From Allacma fusca (taxonomy: Eukaryota; Arthropoda; Collembola; Symphypleona; Sminthuridae), in assembly GCA_947179485.1 (NCBI GenBank), contig OX359248.1, forward strand, positions 46,944,847 through 47,008,846: a stretch of DNA of 64,000 nt, in the 5' to 3' direction. Each line of letters opens with the position of its first letter. The first letter of the stretch is position 1. A program made the position numbers and the translations under genes. The notes beneath the pieces are model-generated. The model searched no databases. It saw only the letters and a list, made by a program, of their open reading frames with translations, and was not told where the DNA came from. Shown here piece after piece: positions 39,562 to 50,948 of this stretch.

Positions 39562-42500
39562 CTAAGAATCATTGGATTGCTCATATTTATCATAAACGTT
39601 AGGACGAATGTATGTTCATGAATGTGCTCACGTGTAGTAAATAATTGTAATAACGAACTTATTGTTATATTTTTGTTATTGGTCCCCGTGTGGATTTTTG
39701 TATTTGATTCTCTGTATCTACAATCATTTAATTAAAACCTGTTACATTTAAGGCTATTTATTGCTTCATGTGTCCTAAATTCAGTGAAACGTCATCAGTG
39801 AAATTACCCCCACCCCCCTGCAGTATGCAAAAGTCATCAACCCTAAAACCCCCTCTCCCCCGGAGAATTGAAACGTTATTTATGCACGTCACCCATTTCG
39901 TGGGGCACAGAACTGATCAAATCGACTTGCTTCGATCCCCAGCGGTAGATACCTAGCGTTGCTTACTTATGAAAACATACATTGCACCGCACTACGGAAG
40001 CATCACGCTGTCTTCACCTCCTCTTGTTGTTCGTTCCGTATCGGCATCGGCACAGGGAAATTTCAAAGCACCCGCACGCAAGAAAGCTTCAAGGCCATTG
40101 GCCGTTCTGCGTACTGCGTCTCAACTTGCCCAAAATCCAAAAATGCTGTCCACCGGACTCCTTCCACATTTTGCCTCATGTCCGTAATAAGTTGGAAGTT
40201 GTAGCAGTCAAAACGGCTTCGCAGACACACAGATACAGTATAGTGTCCCAAAACCCAAGCATGCTCATCTCCCTTTAAATACCCTCACATCCCTACTGCA
40301 TGCCTGCAGAGTTTTACAGCAGCGGCATTGCAGTGTCATATAAGAGGGTCTGCATCTCATGAAAATTCCTGGAATAAAAGTATTTTTATATCACAACCCA
40401 AAAAATCCCAGTCTTTTACGATGTCTGCACAGTTTCACCAATAATTTTTTCCTTCCGAATCTCATTAGTCCCGTAGACTCTTGTTCTCTAAGTCTTCTTT
40501 CCCTGAACACTCTTCTGCAATTCATGAATTTCCCATGCAGACGCAATGCTTTCCCCTTAGAATCATCTCCTGGTATCTATCATCCCGACCTGCTGTCGTC
40601 AAGTATGTATTTATGAAGTCACAAATACGTTTATTTGAGTCATTCCCGGCTCATTGTGAGACAACATGAGGACAATACAATTTCTTTTAAAAGCGAAATG
40701 AGCCAGATGGAATTTCAGATCAAATGTATACAAAGTGTCTCAAAGTTTGTGTTGTCCATATTAATTTTCGCACATAATTTCAAATCCCGTACGATTTTAA
40801 CAGCCTGTTAGGAGCATCTTGTCTACATTATATTCATATAAAGGACATCCTGAAAACAACCGAATACAAAAGATATTAGTTTCCCAATACTCATAATATC
40901 CTATAATTTTAAATAGGGAATGAATTTTAAGATCGACTGTAACAAATATTAGTGGGGAGGACTCCTACCTTCTTGTAAAGTCCGCCATAAATAATTTTGT
41001 CATGAGGAACAAGGGAGTGACAAATTGCGGAGGTCCCTGTATACATACATTCAAGTGCATTACAGTGGTACATTGAACCGAATTTCTAACGTCATAGGGG
41101 CTGTTTGTATAGACAACGTTGGAAATATTCAGTTGGTTCTCATAAGACGGGAGTAGTAGCATTCAAGGCTAAGTTTATAGGTGCATGCATGCATTTAATT
41201 AAATGTGTTTTCAGTTTCTTTTGAAGGTTTACAACTTTAAAAAAAGATAGAAATTAAATTCGAATAAAAACGTGAGGTAAATTAATATTTGTGACTTCCA
41301 GGGGCTATGTGAGTTAAATTCCGGTAAAAGTAATAATTATTTCATGAGTTAAAATGTGCTTAAGTAGCACATACAGTTATGTATACATCAATCGATAAAT
41401 CTAGCTCCGAGCCAAATCTTGCAACAAAATATGAGTATACGTGAAACAAATTAAGGAGATGAATGACGACATGTATTTTAACATGAGCTTATTTCTTTAG
41501 CTCTGGAAGAGATAAGATCAGATGAAGACCTTGCTAATAAAAATCAAAAGATGCATTTTGAGAAATTAGCATGTCATAAAGGAACAGGCTTATTAACTGT
41601 TTTTTTCCTTGTCCTACTCTCTTTAAGTATCATTAACTTTTAGGACTGTGGTTTCGGTCGTTAAATCATATATGGGAATTATGGGAACGACGTGATATCC
41701 TATTATATGGCTTGTATGTACGTATGTTTGTGGTGGCATATTGAAGATGCTGAAAGGCTCCAAGCCCACACAAATATATTGGACGGACAGCTATTGCGCG
41801 AGTGACGCTAAAAATAAGATTTTTTTAACTCCTACTGGAAATCTGGTATGTAGTATAATAAGCTATAGATAGATGTATGTAGGTAGAATATTTCCACTAC
41901 ACGCCTTGCAATTGACCCAGTCAACCAGGACTAACTAATTTAATTTGCACATCTGTGGGAATTAATGGCATGTGAAAGTTTAGGAGAGGATTACAATTCG
42001 GCCGTTTCTTATTATGTCCCCCCTGTATTGTTGTCAGGAGGATAGGAGAACTTCAATGGACAATTTAAATTTATTGAATGTATCTACGTATGTATAGCAT
42101 GTAATAAAAGTGAAAATAACCCTTTAGCTCCGCTTTTTATTTTCCTCTTCCGGTAAAGTACATAATGAGAAACTTTTTGCGCCGGTGTGGAATTGTATTC
42201 CCATATTAGTGGCCACATCTTATGTTTTTATACACACTCATGCATCTTACTTATGCGTACTATGTAATTATTACTTCCATATTACGCATATTGAGCTTAC
42301 ACTATGTTCATAAATATTTACAGTTTTTTCGGGAAAAACAATTCTCGCGATGATCTTTCTCTATATTTCGGTGCGATTAGACATACACACATCGCGTGGG
42401 AAAATGATTTTATTGAAGTTCATATAAGTTTTGGGGTGAAGTGGAAGAACAAGAACCCTGACTGATTATTGGGACGACCGAAATTGTACAAAATTGAGAA

Positions 42501-44086
42501 GATTGGTTTGGAGATTTTAACGAATTCAACAAGTAGTCCAGTAATTAAAGTTCAAGTACGAAACAAGTAAATCTCTTAGGAAATTCTCTAAAAATTGGTG
42601 TAATTGCCTGAAATTTCGTGAAACATAATACGAGCACGAATACAGGGATTTCTAAAAATTGGAGAAATTTTGATTATTCAGAGAATTTTGAAACTTTATT
42701 TGGGTCCTTGTGAAAAATATAATCTTTTTAAGTCCAAACAATTTTGAACTTTATCGAGAACTGTGATTCTAATCAAACTGCCAAATCTTGCCTATACATT
42801 AGGTTGTATCTTAATCTTCAGAGAGCTACTATAGATGTTTCAGTGTATTTGGCATTTGGGATTGGGACAAGTTAAACTACCAGTTTTATGTACAGGAAAA
42901 ACTTTATAACTGAATCGCAAGGGTGCCTGGTTTTTGTTCGATGTAAGCATATTTCGTTGTACACTTTTATAATGGACAAACCCGCTTTAAAGTAGAAACA
43001 TTTAAATGCAGAATCACAGATTAATCCAATTTGAATTTTGATAAGTAGTTAATAATTGTTAGAGTATTGAAATAGTCAATGTGCATGTGTAACAGTAACA
43101 ATTTCCTAGGTCAATTATTTAGCCTGAATATTTGCACATTTATTGTTAGTAACCATCACGAAAGAATCCGCGTACACTTCTTTTTAGCTTTTATGGACAG
43201 CGCCAGCGCCCCTTATCACTTATGGGTTTGTCCTGTCTGTACGTCTGCACTTATGTATGTTCATCTACATGTGTACACGAAAATTCAAGAACCCGTGATT
43301 ACATTTTATTGATACTTGGTACACATAGAGTCCGTGCATAAAGCCTGGATAAATTCGTAGATGAGCTCAAGCGGTCAAACCATTTCTAAGTTACCCGGGG
43401 TTTTCGAAAACTGCGTAACCCGTTATTGGATTGTGTTGAAACTTAATAGTACGAGCGTAAAATCCATCGGCTCCTCCAATGAAAAAATTATGCACGCGGC
43501 TATAGTCAATCTACATGTGTATATCCAAAACAGGTGGAGCGAAGTTTTGAATTCTTGACTCCTTATCGTCATTTTATGTTAAACTGATAGTTTGTTTGAT
43601 AAACGGTTCTTCTTGAACCATAAGTATGGAACAAATGTGTACAAAAATTGGTTTCAAACTAGTGTACATTGTACATTATTGTTTTTTTCCCCATTGCATT
43701 GTCCCTTTTCCCTTTTGCGGTTTACGGCTGAAAAATATTTATATATAAGTAGTGTTTATAATGGGGAGGATTTCCGGGAACCAGCCCGCCAGGCTTGTTC
43801 CCGTAATTCCTTCCCATGGCAGGGTTCGGGTTTATTGATTTTCCGGGTAAAACCGGAAAAACATCCCTCCTCGCTCTTTCCCAGCATTCCATCCCATGAT
43901 AAGTTTCGTCCTTATTCATTTATTGATTTTTCGCGGAAGTGCCTCCCATAGAATTTTTCGGGTAGCTAAGGTCTGATAGAAGGAGTACATGTCGCCATCT
44001 ATTTCATCAGGCGGAAATGATTTGAATTCCGATAAAATTAACATTAGGAACAATGCTGTATACTGCATACATCAGAGTATAGTGCT
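39562..44086. other. Non-coding stretch, nothing recognised
   Basis: AT-rich DNA with short ORFs only. I see no exon series, RNA gene or clear repeat family. Weak GGTTCGGG/CCGGGTAAAACCGG words occur near 43770-43870. Confidence 0.45.
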
Positions 44087-44803
44087 GATTATTGAGAAAT
44101 TGAATATACAATCGTAGACGTATGATAAGCTTTTGCAAATAGCTTAAAGTATGGCCTTTCCAATGGTGTATGAATCATATATAGTTAGACAAACGCATAT
44201 AGCTAATATCTAATGAATTAAAGGAGGGAACCATGTGATTTCAGGTATGTCATGTATTAAAATGACGATTATTGAGAAAATGAATATACAATTGTAGACA
44301 TATGAGTAGCTTTTTGAATAGCTTAAAGTATGGTCTTTCCAATAGTGTATGAATCATATATGGTTAGGCGAACGCATATAGCTAATATGTAGCGAATTAA
44401 AGGAGGGAACCATGTGATTTCAGGTATGTCATATATTAAAATGACGATTATTGAGAAAATGAATATAAAATCGTAGACATATGAGTAGCTTTTTGAATAG
44501 CTTAAAGTGTGGTCTTTCCAATAGTGTATGCATCATATATGGTTAGGCGAACGCATATAGCTAATATGTAGAGAATTAAAGGAGGGAACCATGTGATTTC
44601 AGGTATGTCATGTATTAAAATGACGATTATTGAGAAAATGAATATACAATCGTAGACATATGAGTAGCTTTTTGAATAGCTCAAAGTATACTCTTTTTAA
44701 TGGTACAAGAATTATATAAGATTAGTCGAATGCATATGGTCAATAACTAACTAATCAAAAAAGGAATCCATGTGATTTAAGCTATATTCTGTAGTGTATT
44801 GTT
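44087..44803. repeat. Satellite of four tandem 179-180 bp units
   Basis: Units start with GATTATTGAGAAA at 44087, 44267, 44446 and 44625, with a fifth partial start at 44804, so the period is 180, 179, 179 and 179 bp. Units 2 and 3 are nearly identical; units 1 and 4 are more diverged. Each contains an AAAGGAGGGAACCATGTGATT core. Confidence 0.95.
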
Positions 44804-44903
44804 GATTATTGGGAAAACCCAAGACAACCTCGTTTGCATTTTCAATAGAGGGAAACAGCTCAATGAATGAGTGGGGACGCTATCGTATAGAGCGCGTTGT
44901 TCA

Positions 44904-44952
44904 AACTCTCTCTCTCTCTCTCTCACTCGTTCACTCACTCACTCACTCACAC
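44904..44952. repeat. (TC)n/(TCAC)n microsatellite
   Basis: A (TC) run followed by (CTCA)n repeats immediately upstream of the ATG at 44971. It gives a Leu/Ser-rich N-terminal extension if the earlier ATG at 44809 is used, which is why I prefer the later ATG. Confidence 0.9.
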
Positions 44953-44970
44953 ACTATTGTAACTAACACA

Positions 44971-45818
44971 ATGTCTGTTGACTTATATTTTAATTACACT
45001 CCTGCAGTCGAGCCTTTCATTGTGCACTCTCTGATAGTTCCAAAAGCCGATCGTCTGATTGTAACATATTCTAATGCTACTGCTGATGAATCGGACGAAG
45101 AAAATTCGCTAGTGGGGTACATATACGGGATAGGATTTCATAAATTAAAACAGGATATTCGCTATAAAGTCAACTGGTTTCACTATAGGTGAGGAATTGT
45201 TGAATTCTGGAATACGAATACATACATATAAAATATAACTTGACTTGTATAGAAATTTGTGAGTGTGAGGTTTGTGTTTGGATTTTTGAAAATAAACTGT
45301 GTTGCAATTTCAATACTGCTGCGTCTAGTTAGTTGTAATAAAACCAATTTTTTTGACTCAGATTTCAGGATACATGGGAGCCTATAAATAACCTATCTAG
45401 ACAAGAGGACAGTATTAAATCCTGGATGCTGATTTTTCATGCTCATTTTGCTGAGAAATATTATAATGTGGAAGCGAACGAGACGGATTTCTTTTGGCTA
45501 GACAATCTCAACGTGGTAACAATGGACCTTAATGAAGATCTTCGGGAAGAGCAATTTAACGATGGAAATGAGTTGGAAGAATTAGAATTAGTTCCATTTA
45601 CTAGTCCGGATGAGATGAAAAATGATGACACTACCAAGAAGAAAAATCAACGCATGCGGAGGAAGAAAAAACAATCAAACCTGGAGTTGAAGGAGTTCTG
45701 CTGTTCCATTTGTGACAGATCGTTTGCCGCCAAGTCTAACCTCGTTCGACATATTAAATCTGTTCACGAGAATGAGAGACCGGTTAAAAAAGGAGGAAAA
45801 ACGGTCCATAAATTTTGA
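44971..45818 (+). CDS. C2H2 zinc-finger protein, two exons, unknown target
   Basis: Exon 1 is 44971-45188 and exon 2 is 45362-45818, joined in phase by a GTGAGG donor and a GACTCAG acceptor (224 codons). The first half has no recognised fold. It is followed by an acidic stretch (about residues 125-165) and a Lys/Arg run (KKKNQRMRRKKK). Near the C-terminus is one canonical C2H2 finger (CSICDRSFAAKSNLVRHIKS, then VH). Nuclear DNA binding is therefore plausible but inferred. More zinc-finger coding sequence follows on the same strand at 45924-46715, so this may be the 5' part of a longer gene. Whether it belongs to the host or to the neighbouring Polinton as cargo cannot be settled here. Confidence 0.6.
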
Positions 45819-45923
45819 AGGCGGTCAAGGTGGCGAAACAAATAGTACTTGTTGAAATTAGAGATACTAAATGTTTAACTTATATAAGTAAAATCAAATA
45901 ACTACGTGTATTTTTCGTTCCAG

Positions 45924-46715
45924 ATGTTACTAAATGCCAAGCTTGTGGGGGAGAATTAAAAAATTCACTTGCCTTAAATGAACATTTGACCGATTGCGTT
46001 TCATTTCAAAGATGGAAAAATAAAATAATTCTCAACGACGTGGAGAGCCAAACAGAGAAAATAATTCTGGTCAATGTAGGTGTACAAACTTTCGTTGAAA
46101 ATGGTACAGTAAAAACGGAGAAAGAGAGTCACAGAGAGACTGAGCAAGGAATTACGAATGCACCTGAAAAAAAGTGGAGCGTAAGGAGAAGACTTGGACA
46201 GAGATTGAGACTGACGTGATTCAAAGAGAGATTGAGACGGAAACTGAGAATAAATCTGAGAGAACGGCAGGATGGGAAATAAAAAGAACATGCCATCTGA
46301 AATAGAGATGCAGGCTGCGGTAGATGCAATTTCACTCGACATGTCAACTGATGCTAAAAGAAATAAAGTGCTAAAAGGTAAATACTAATAGCAATATTAA
46401 TATGGATGTACAATAATTTCATTTTATATCGAGTCTTAAAGTAATTTTTAAAAAAACGTATTATTATTATTGTACCATTGTTTTAGTACACAAATTGAAT
46501 TACAAACTTTCATGTCTTGAACTTTTGCAGACACAACATGCATAACCTGCAAGGCACGACTCAGCACAATTTCCAGTTTGAAAAGGCATATCATATTGGT
46601 ACACACAAAATTTGAACCAGTGCCCTGCAAGTTTTGTAAAACAATTCTGGCAAATAAGTACAGTCTCGCGTTGCATCTAAGTAGAAAGATTTGTGTCAAA
46701 TCGAGCAAAAAATAA
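45924..46715 (+). pseudogene. Frame-broken zinc-knuckle/C2H2 coding segment
   Basis: After a TTCCAG acceptor, a frame encodes CQACGGELKNSLALNEHLTD plus C (a C2HC finger) and an acidic region. Coding character then moves to a second frame at an A7 run near 46166-46172 and to a third frame near 46265-46285. A good donor ends this exon at 46377. The next exon, 46531-46715, follows a TTTTGCAG acceptor and encodes two more fingers (CITCKARLSTISSLKRHIIL, then one starting CKFCKTILANKYSLALHL). Two frame changes suggest a decaying gene or assembly indels. It is likely related to the gene at 44971-45818, but no in-phase junction between them was found. Confidence 0.5.
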
Positions 46716-46992
46716 TAATTTGTGACCACTCAAAATTGTAAAATGTAAGAAACTATTTTCTCTACTACTGTTTCAAGATTTTTTACTTATTGTAAATAAG
46801 TTCTTATATATTATATAATTGTACGGTTTATATTTGATTTTATTATTACGTAATATGTCTAAACATTAATATAATTACATATTAGATCAAATTATAATAT
46901 ATTATATATGCTTAAATGAAGCTTAATGGCATAGTCTGATCCTACATTATTAAAAAATTACTTTAAATATATTCAAGTGCTAGTGCAAAATT
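46716..46992. other. AT-rich spacer
   Basis: Very AT-rich sequence (TTATATATTATATAATTG-like) between convergent coding segments. Nothing else was recognised. Confidence 0.6.
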
Positions 46993-47565
46993 TCAAATGG
47001 AAGTCTCTTCCGCACTGACATCATTAATTTCAATGTAGTCCTCAATGTCTAGCATGGTAGAATTATATTCAGTAAGATGTTCCAAGTCACCAACTACCGT
47101 GCTCCGGTTCCAGTGTTTGAGGACTCCGAAGATTGCAAAAAGTAGTAAGATAGTTATTAGCCCTGTACACATTTTAGAGTTTATAAATTAATATTCTGAG
47201 ATTAATATTCTGATTAAATATTATATCTACTTTACTTCTGTCCCATCCTAATTTCCACTACAAAATTTACTCGCCTGCAAGTATTACCAACTCAATGTTG
47301 GACTTGGGAGCAGTTGGACATTTGCGAACATCGTTAATTATTCCGTAGAATGTCACATCCAAATTCGTCCAATTCCGTACACAGCAAATTGTTTCGTTTA
47401 TCAACTTAACCACCTTCAGTCCCATTTCAAGGCACTCGTGACAAGGTTTTGAAAATACACAGGCTGTAAATTAATAAATCACGTTAAGTTTTGTTTACCA
47501 CTGCTGGTATAGACCATTTAGTTTAAACGGTAAGCAAAGGTTTACGTACTGTGAAATTCTTCCAT
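46993..47565 (-). CDS. Putative small type I membrane protein, at least three exons, probable GC-AG intron
   Basis: The exons I propose are 47565-47550, 47463-47275 and 47162-46993. The second encodes a Cys-rich ectodomain (CHEC, ICC, KC) with N-glycosylation sequons NET and NWT. The third opens with a hydrophobic helix (ending ITILLLFAIFGVLKHW) and an acidic 45-residue tail. The junction 47275/47162 is in frame only with a GC donor (CAG|GCGAGT) and a TGTACAG acceptor; no GT donor gives the same frame. The first exon is uncertain. An alternative upstream frame (about 47780-47575) is open for some 68 codons, contains CHIHC and a NCTS sequon, and could be the real N-terminal ectodomain with its signal peptide further up. 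Function is unknown; it may be cargo of the adjacent Polinton. Confidence 0.45.
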
Positions 47566-48096
47566 TATATCAGCTGTTAGAAGTACAGTTTGCCGAGATT
47601 TTGTAAAATATAAAAGGACGAATTAGCCAAGATTGGTCTGCACAGTGAATATGACACAAGTGACGATTTTTAAATACGAAAGCATTGTTACTAGCATAAA
47701 CAAGATAAATTCTTATCAGTCCTTGAGACTCATATTTTGCTGAATCAGCAAGTACGTGTAAGTTAAAACCAAAAATCCTTCATATGCATACGAACATTTT
47801 ACCCTTCTTGCTGGAACCATCTAAATAATATAAACATCCTGAGCATCAAAACATCGTAAATTTCTTAAATTTCGTGAACATATGCACATCTCAAACTTAT
47901 ACGAACACAGTTACACGGATAAGAGTCACATCGTAGGGACTGTTAGTAGATGATGATCAGAGAGAATTTGACGATAAGGAAGTTGATTACTAGAAGTGTT
48001 ACAGTGTATAGAAGAAATGTCCAAAACTAATGGCTATAACGATTCCTATAAGGGTTCCTGAACATCTCAGACATTAAATAATATCAAGCACCTGAA
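47566..48096. other. Spacer, possibly containing 5' exons of the membrane-protein gene
   Basis: The minus strand is open from about 47780 to 47575 in a Cys-containing frame (see the gene at 46993-47565). No complete signal-peptide exon was identified. The remainder shows nothing. Confidence 0.35.
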
Positions 48097-48626
48097 TATC
48101 TCCATCTGCACATCTCCATCTGTACATCTCCATCTGCACATCTCCATCTGTACATCTCCATCTGTACATCTCCATCTGCACATCTCCATCTGTACATCTC
48201 CATCTGTACATCTCCATCTGCACATCTCCATCTGTACATCTCTATCTGTACATCTCCATCTGTACATCTCTATCTGTACATCTCCATCTGTACATCTCCA
48301 TCCGTACATCTCCATCTGCACATCTCCATCTGTACATCTCCATCTGTACATCTCCATCTGCACAACTCCATCTGTACATCTCTATCTGTACATCTCCATC
48401 TGTACATCTCTATCTGTACATCTCCATCTGTACATCTCTATCTGTACATCTCCATCTGTACATCTCCATCTGTACATCTCTATCTGTACATCTCCATCCG
48501 TACATCTCCATCCGTAAATCTCCATCCGTACATCTCCATCCGTACATCTACATCCGTACCTCTCCATCTGCACATCTCCATCCGTACATCTCCATCCGTA
48601 CATCTCCATCCGTACATCTCCATCTC
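48097..48626. repeat. 14-bp minisatellite, about 38 copies
   Basis: The unit CATCTCCATCTGTA, with TGCA, CTATCTG and CCGTA variants, repeats at an exact 14-bp period for about 530 bp. Variant types are not randomly placed: TGCA units cluster in the left half and CCGTA units at the right end. As 14 is not a multiple of 3 the repeat reads through all frames, giving spurious minus-strand ORFs with a 14-residue period. Confidence 0.95.
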
Positions 48627-49076
48627 AACATTTCCAACCATCTGAAAAAAATGCTCCATGTTGGGTCCAGTTTCAATAGACTAGAGATGTTTTCTTCCAT
48701 ATCTTTCGATTGATTTCTATTAAACTCTCTTGACAATTGGTTCTACAGTTGATTTCCCCAGACAAAATGAAATATTATTATAATTTAACTTTTAAATCTT
48801 CTGTCTACCAGGTTACTGGAAAATTACTCTGACAGCAGAACATTTGATATATGCATGTGCATTATGTCCGTGTTTGAAATAAAGCACACCTCATATACTA
48901 CGGATTTGCTGAATTCTTTGATGTTTTATTGGATTATGATGTCTGAAAACTCTAAATTGCACCCGTGTCTGCTTCACCGATGCTATTTAAGAGAATGTAG
49001 TAGAAAAAATTGTTGTCACTTTCAAAACCTCCGTGTCTCATACTCTTTGACAGTCTAGATTCCCAAAGTCGACGTC
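48627..49076. other. Spacer upstream of the Cys-rich Polinton-associated gene
   Basis: AT-rich DNA that should contain the promoter of the gene at 49077. I could not locate a terminal inverted repeat here, because the partner end lies outside the window. Confidence 0.4.
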
Positions 49077-50548
49077 ATGCCAGTAAAACGGGAAGTGCGT
49101 GAAATTATTTGTGCAAAGTGTAAGTATAACATTCTTACGGAAGGTTCCATAAAGTTTACAAGAGTGAACACGCAACCGTTTCCAGGTATTATTGACCAAA
49201 ATGGTCAGCTCGTTAAAGACATAATGCAACAAATTGACGACTCGCCAACTACTAACTGGCCCACAGATTCAATCGTTAGAATTCTCAGGAATGGGAATGC
49301 ATCCTCAACTTGTTATCATCTCAAACATAGCCAGACTGTTCTGGACTACAAGAGGTCCAAGCCACAGTATGACATTTTTGACATCCGTGTGACGTGTCCA
49401 GTTGCGTTCTGCAAAAATAGCTACAGTCAGTTGGACCATGTAGAATGCATTCCTAGAAGTGCATTTCAGTGGAGTCCATTTGCCTGCAAAGTATGTGACA
49501 AGGAAGGTTACGCCAATAACAGCAGCAGCAGCAGCAGTAGCAGTAAATCTCTAATTCCTCCGAAACAACGACGTTTCAGGACTCCACGGGTAAAGGTTGT
49601 AGCTAATCCTGACTGGATTGAGACTTGCCCACGCCCTTCTGATTTACATCTCAAAACAAAAGTTGATAAGGAGATTTTAGAGTTGAGGAAACAACAAGGG
49701 ATTACCAAGTTTGAAAATGGAACGAAGCTCACGCTAAACAGTGGTGAAAAAATTGTTTTTCGTTCAACTGTCAACGGAGAGGTTTCACCTTTTATTGAGA
49801 CTCCATGGGATATTCCTGCAATGCAAGGAAGTGCATTGCCTAGTCTGGACAGTCGAGCAATTATTTCAACGACCAAAACTATTCCTTGCTCACTGAGCTC
49901 CACACCTGGCCTACAAACCACCGGAGAAAACTCCACAACTGATAACAATATTTCACCAACATTTGGAACATCCGCTGCGATGAATGCACAATATTGCAAT
50001 GAACAATATTGTGAAGCTGTACCCGGTAAAGGTCAAGAATTTCTCAAGAGCAAGATCAAAGACATTGTTAAAGCTGTAAATACTGAGCCGGCAAATACTT
50101 CCAACGAAATTGAGCTGCAGTCCGGCGAGAAGATTCGTTTTATCGATCAGAAAGGTAACTGTACCATCAACTGTATTTAATTAATTTGGTTTAACAATAC
50201 TAAAATACAGTGTATGATGCTTCAACATTTTGCTGAGGAGTACGTTTATGAATTTATTTAGGAAACCCAGTCATGGTTAAAGACATGCAGTGGTTGAAAA
50301 GTGATGTTGAGTATGATCAGCAGAAACTGAACCTTGAGGCGTGTGCCGTGACGGTAGGGAATTTCCATGCAGATGATTCTATCAAGGATGAGGAAGCAAT
50401 GTTCTCCCGTGGAGCTGCAGCATATGAACCAACATTGCAACAAATCAATACATCGATTGAAGGGTGGGATGCAGATGCAGCAGCCGTGGATGACAATGCA
50501 ATGTTCGATTGGAGTGAGTTCAATTTACACGCGTTTGAACATTTGTAA
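49077..50548 (+). CDS. Cys-rich Polinton-associated protein of unknown function, two exons
   Basis: Exon 1 is 49077-50154 and exon 2 is 50262-50548 (454 codons), joined by AAAG|GTAACT and TTATTTAG in matching phase. The first ATG has no in-frame competitor. The N-terminal 150 residues hold Cys pairs (CAKC, a CPVAFC-to-C spacing and CKVC) that suggest zinc-binding sites. A Ser run follows at about 150-160, then a basic segment (PPKQRRFRTPRVKV). The motif LNSGEKIVF is echoed 120 residues later by LQSGEKIRF, an internal duplication. The C-terminus is acidic and ends in aromatic residues (DWSEFNLHAFEHL). I do not recognise the family. It stands left of the helicase on the same strand, in the early/replication side of the element, so a regulatory or DNA-binding role is a guess. 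Confidence 0.7.
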
Positions 50549-50948
50549 ATATTGCGGCTTACATTTTGTAAATACTCAGTGAAATGATTTTAGGAAGTTG
50601 GAGTTGTTCAATTTTGTAAGTCAATCTAGTCTACTCTTATATGTGCGCGTACACTGAGCGTGGTTGTTAGTGTAAAGAAACTATTTTTATTACTGGTCTG
50701 GACTTATTAAAAAATGATTAGTTGGAAAACTCCAAATGTGCGTGTGTATCAATGCGATTCAATAACTCATACATGTATACGAAGCATAATACATTTTCCA
50801 ATCAAGCATTTATTTCCATAAATGTAAATAATCTAGATTCACTAGCACACGAGAAACATTTGGCATGCATAATATTTGAAAAAATAAATTAAATATGTTT
50901 GAACTTTGAAACTCTATTCATGCAAATAAAATCCGGTGACAAGTAGCA

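Noticed and set aside
48067-48609. Minus-strand ORFs with a repeating WRCTDGDVQMEMY motif
   Set aside because: They are the translation of a 14-bp minisatellite and read through all frames; there is no sign of selection on protein.
49508-49999. 163-codon minus-strand ORF inside the Cys-rich gene
   Set aside because: It is a shadow of the plus-strand exon, with Leu run opposite the Ser run and no features of its own.
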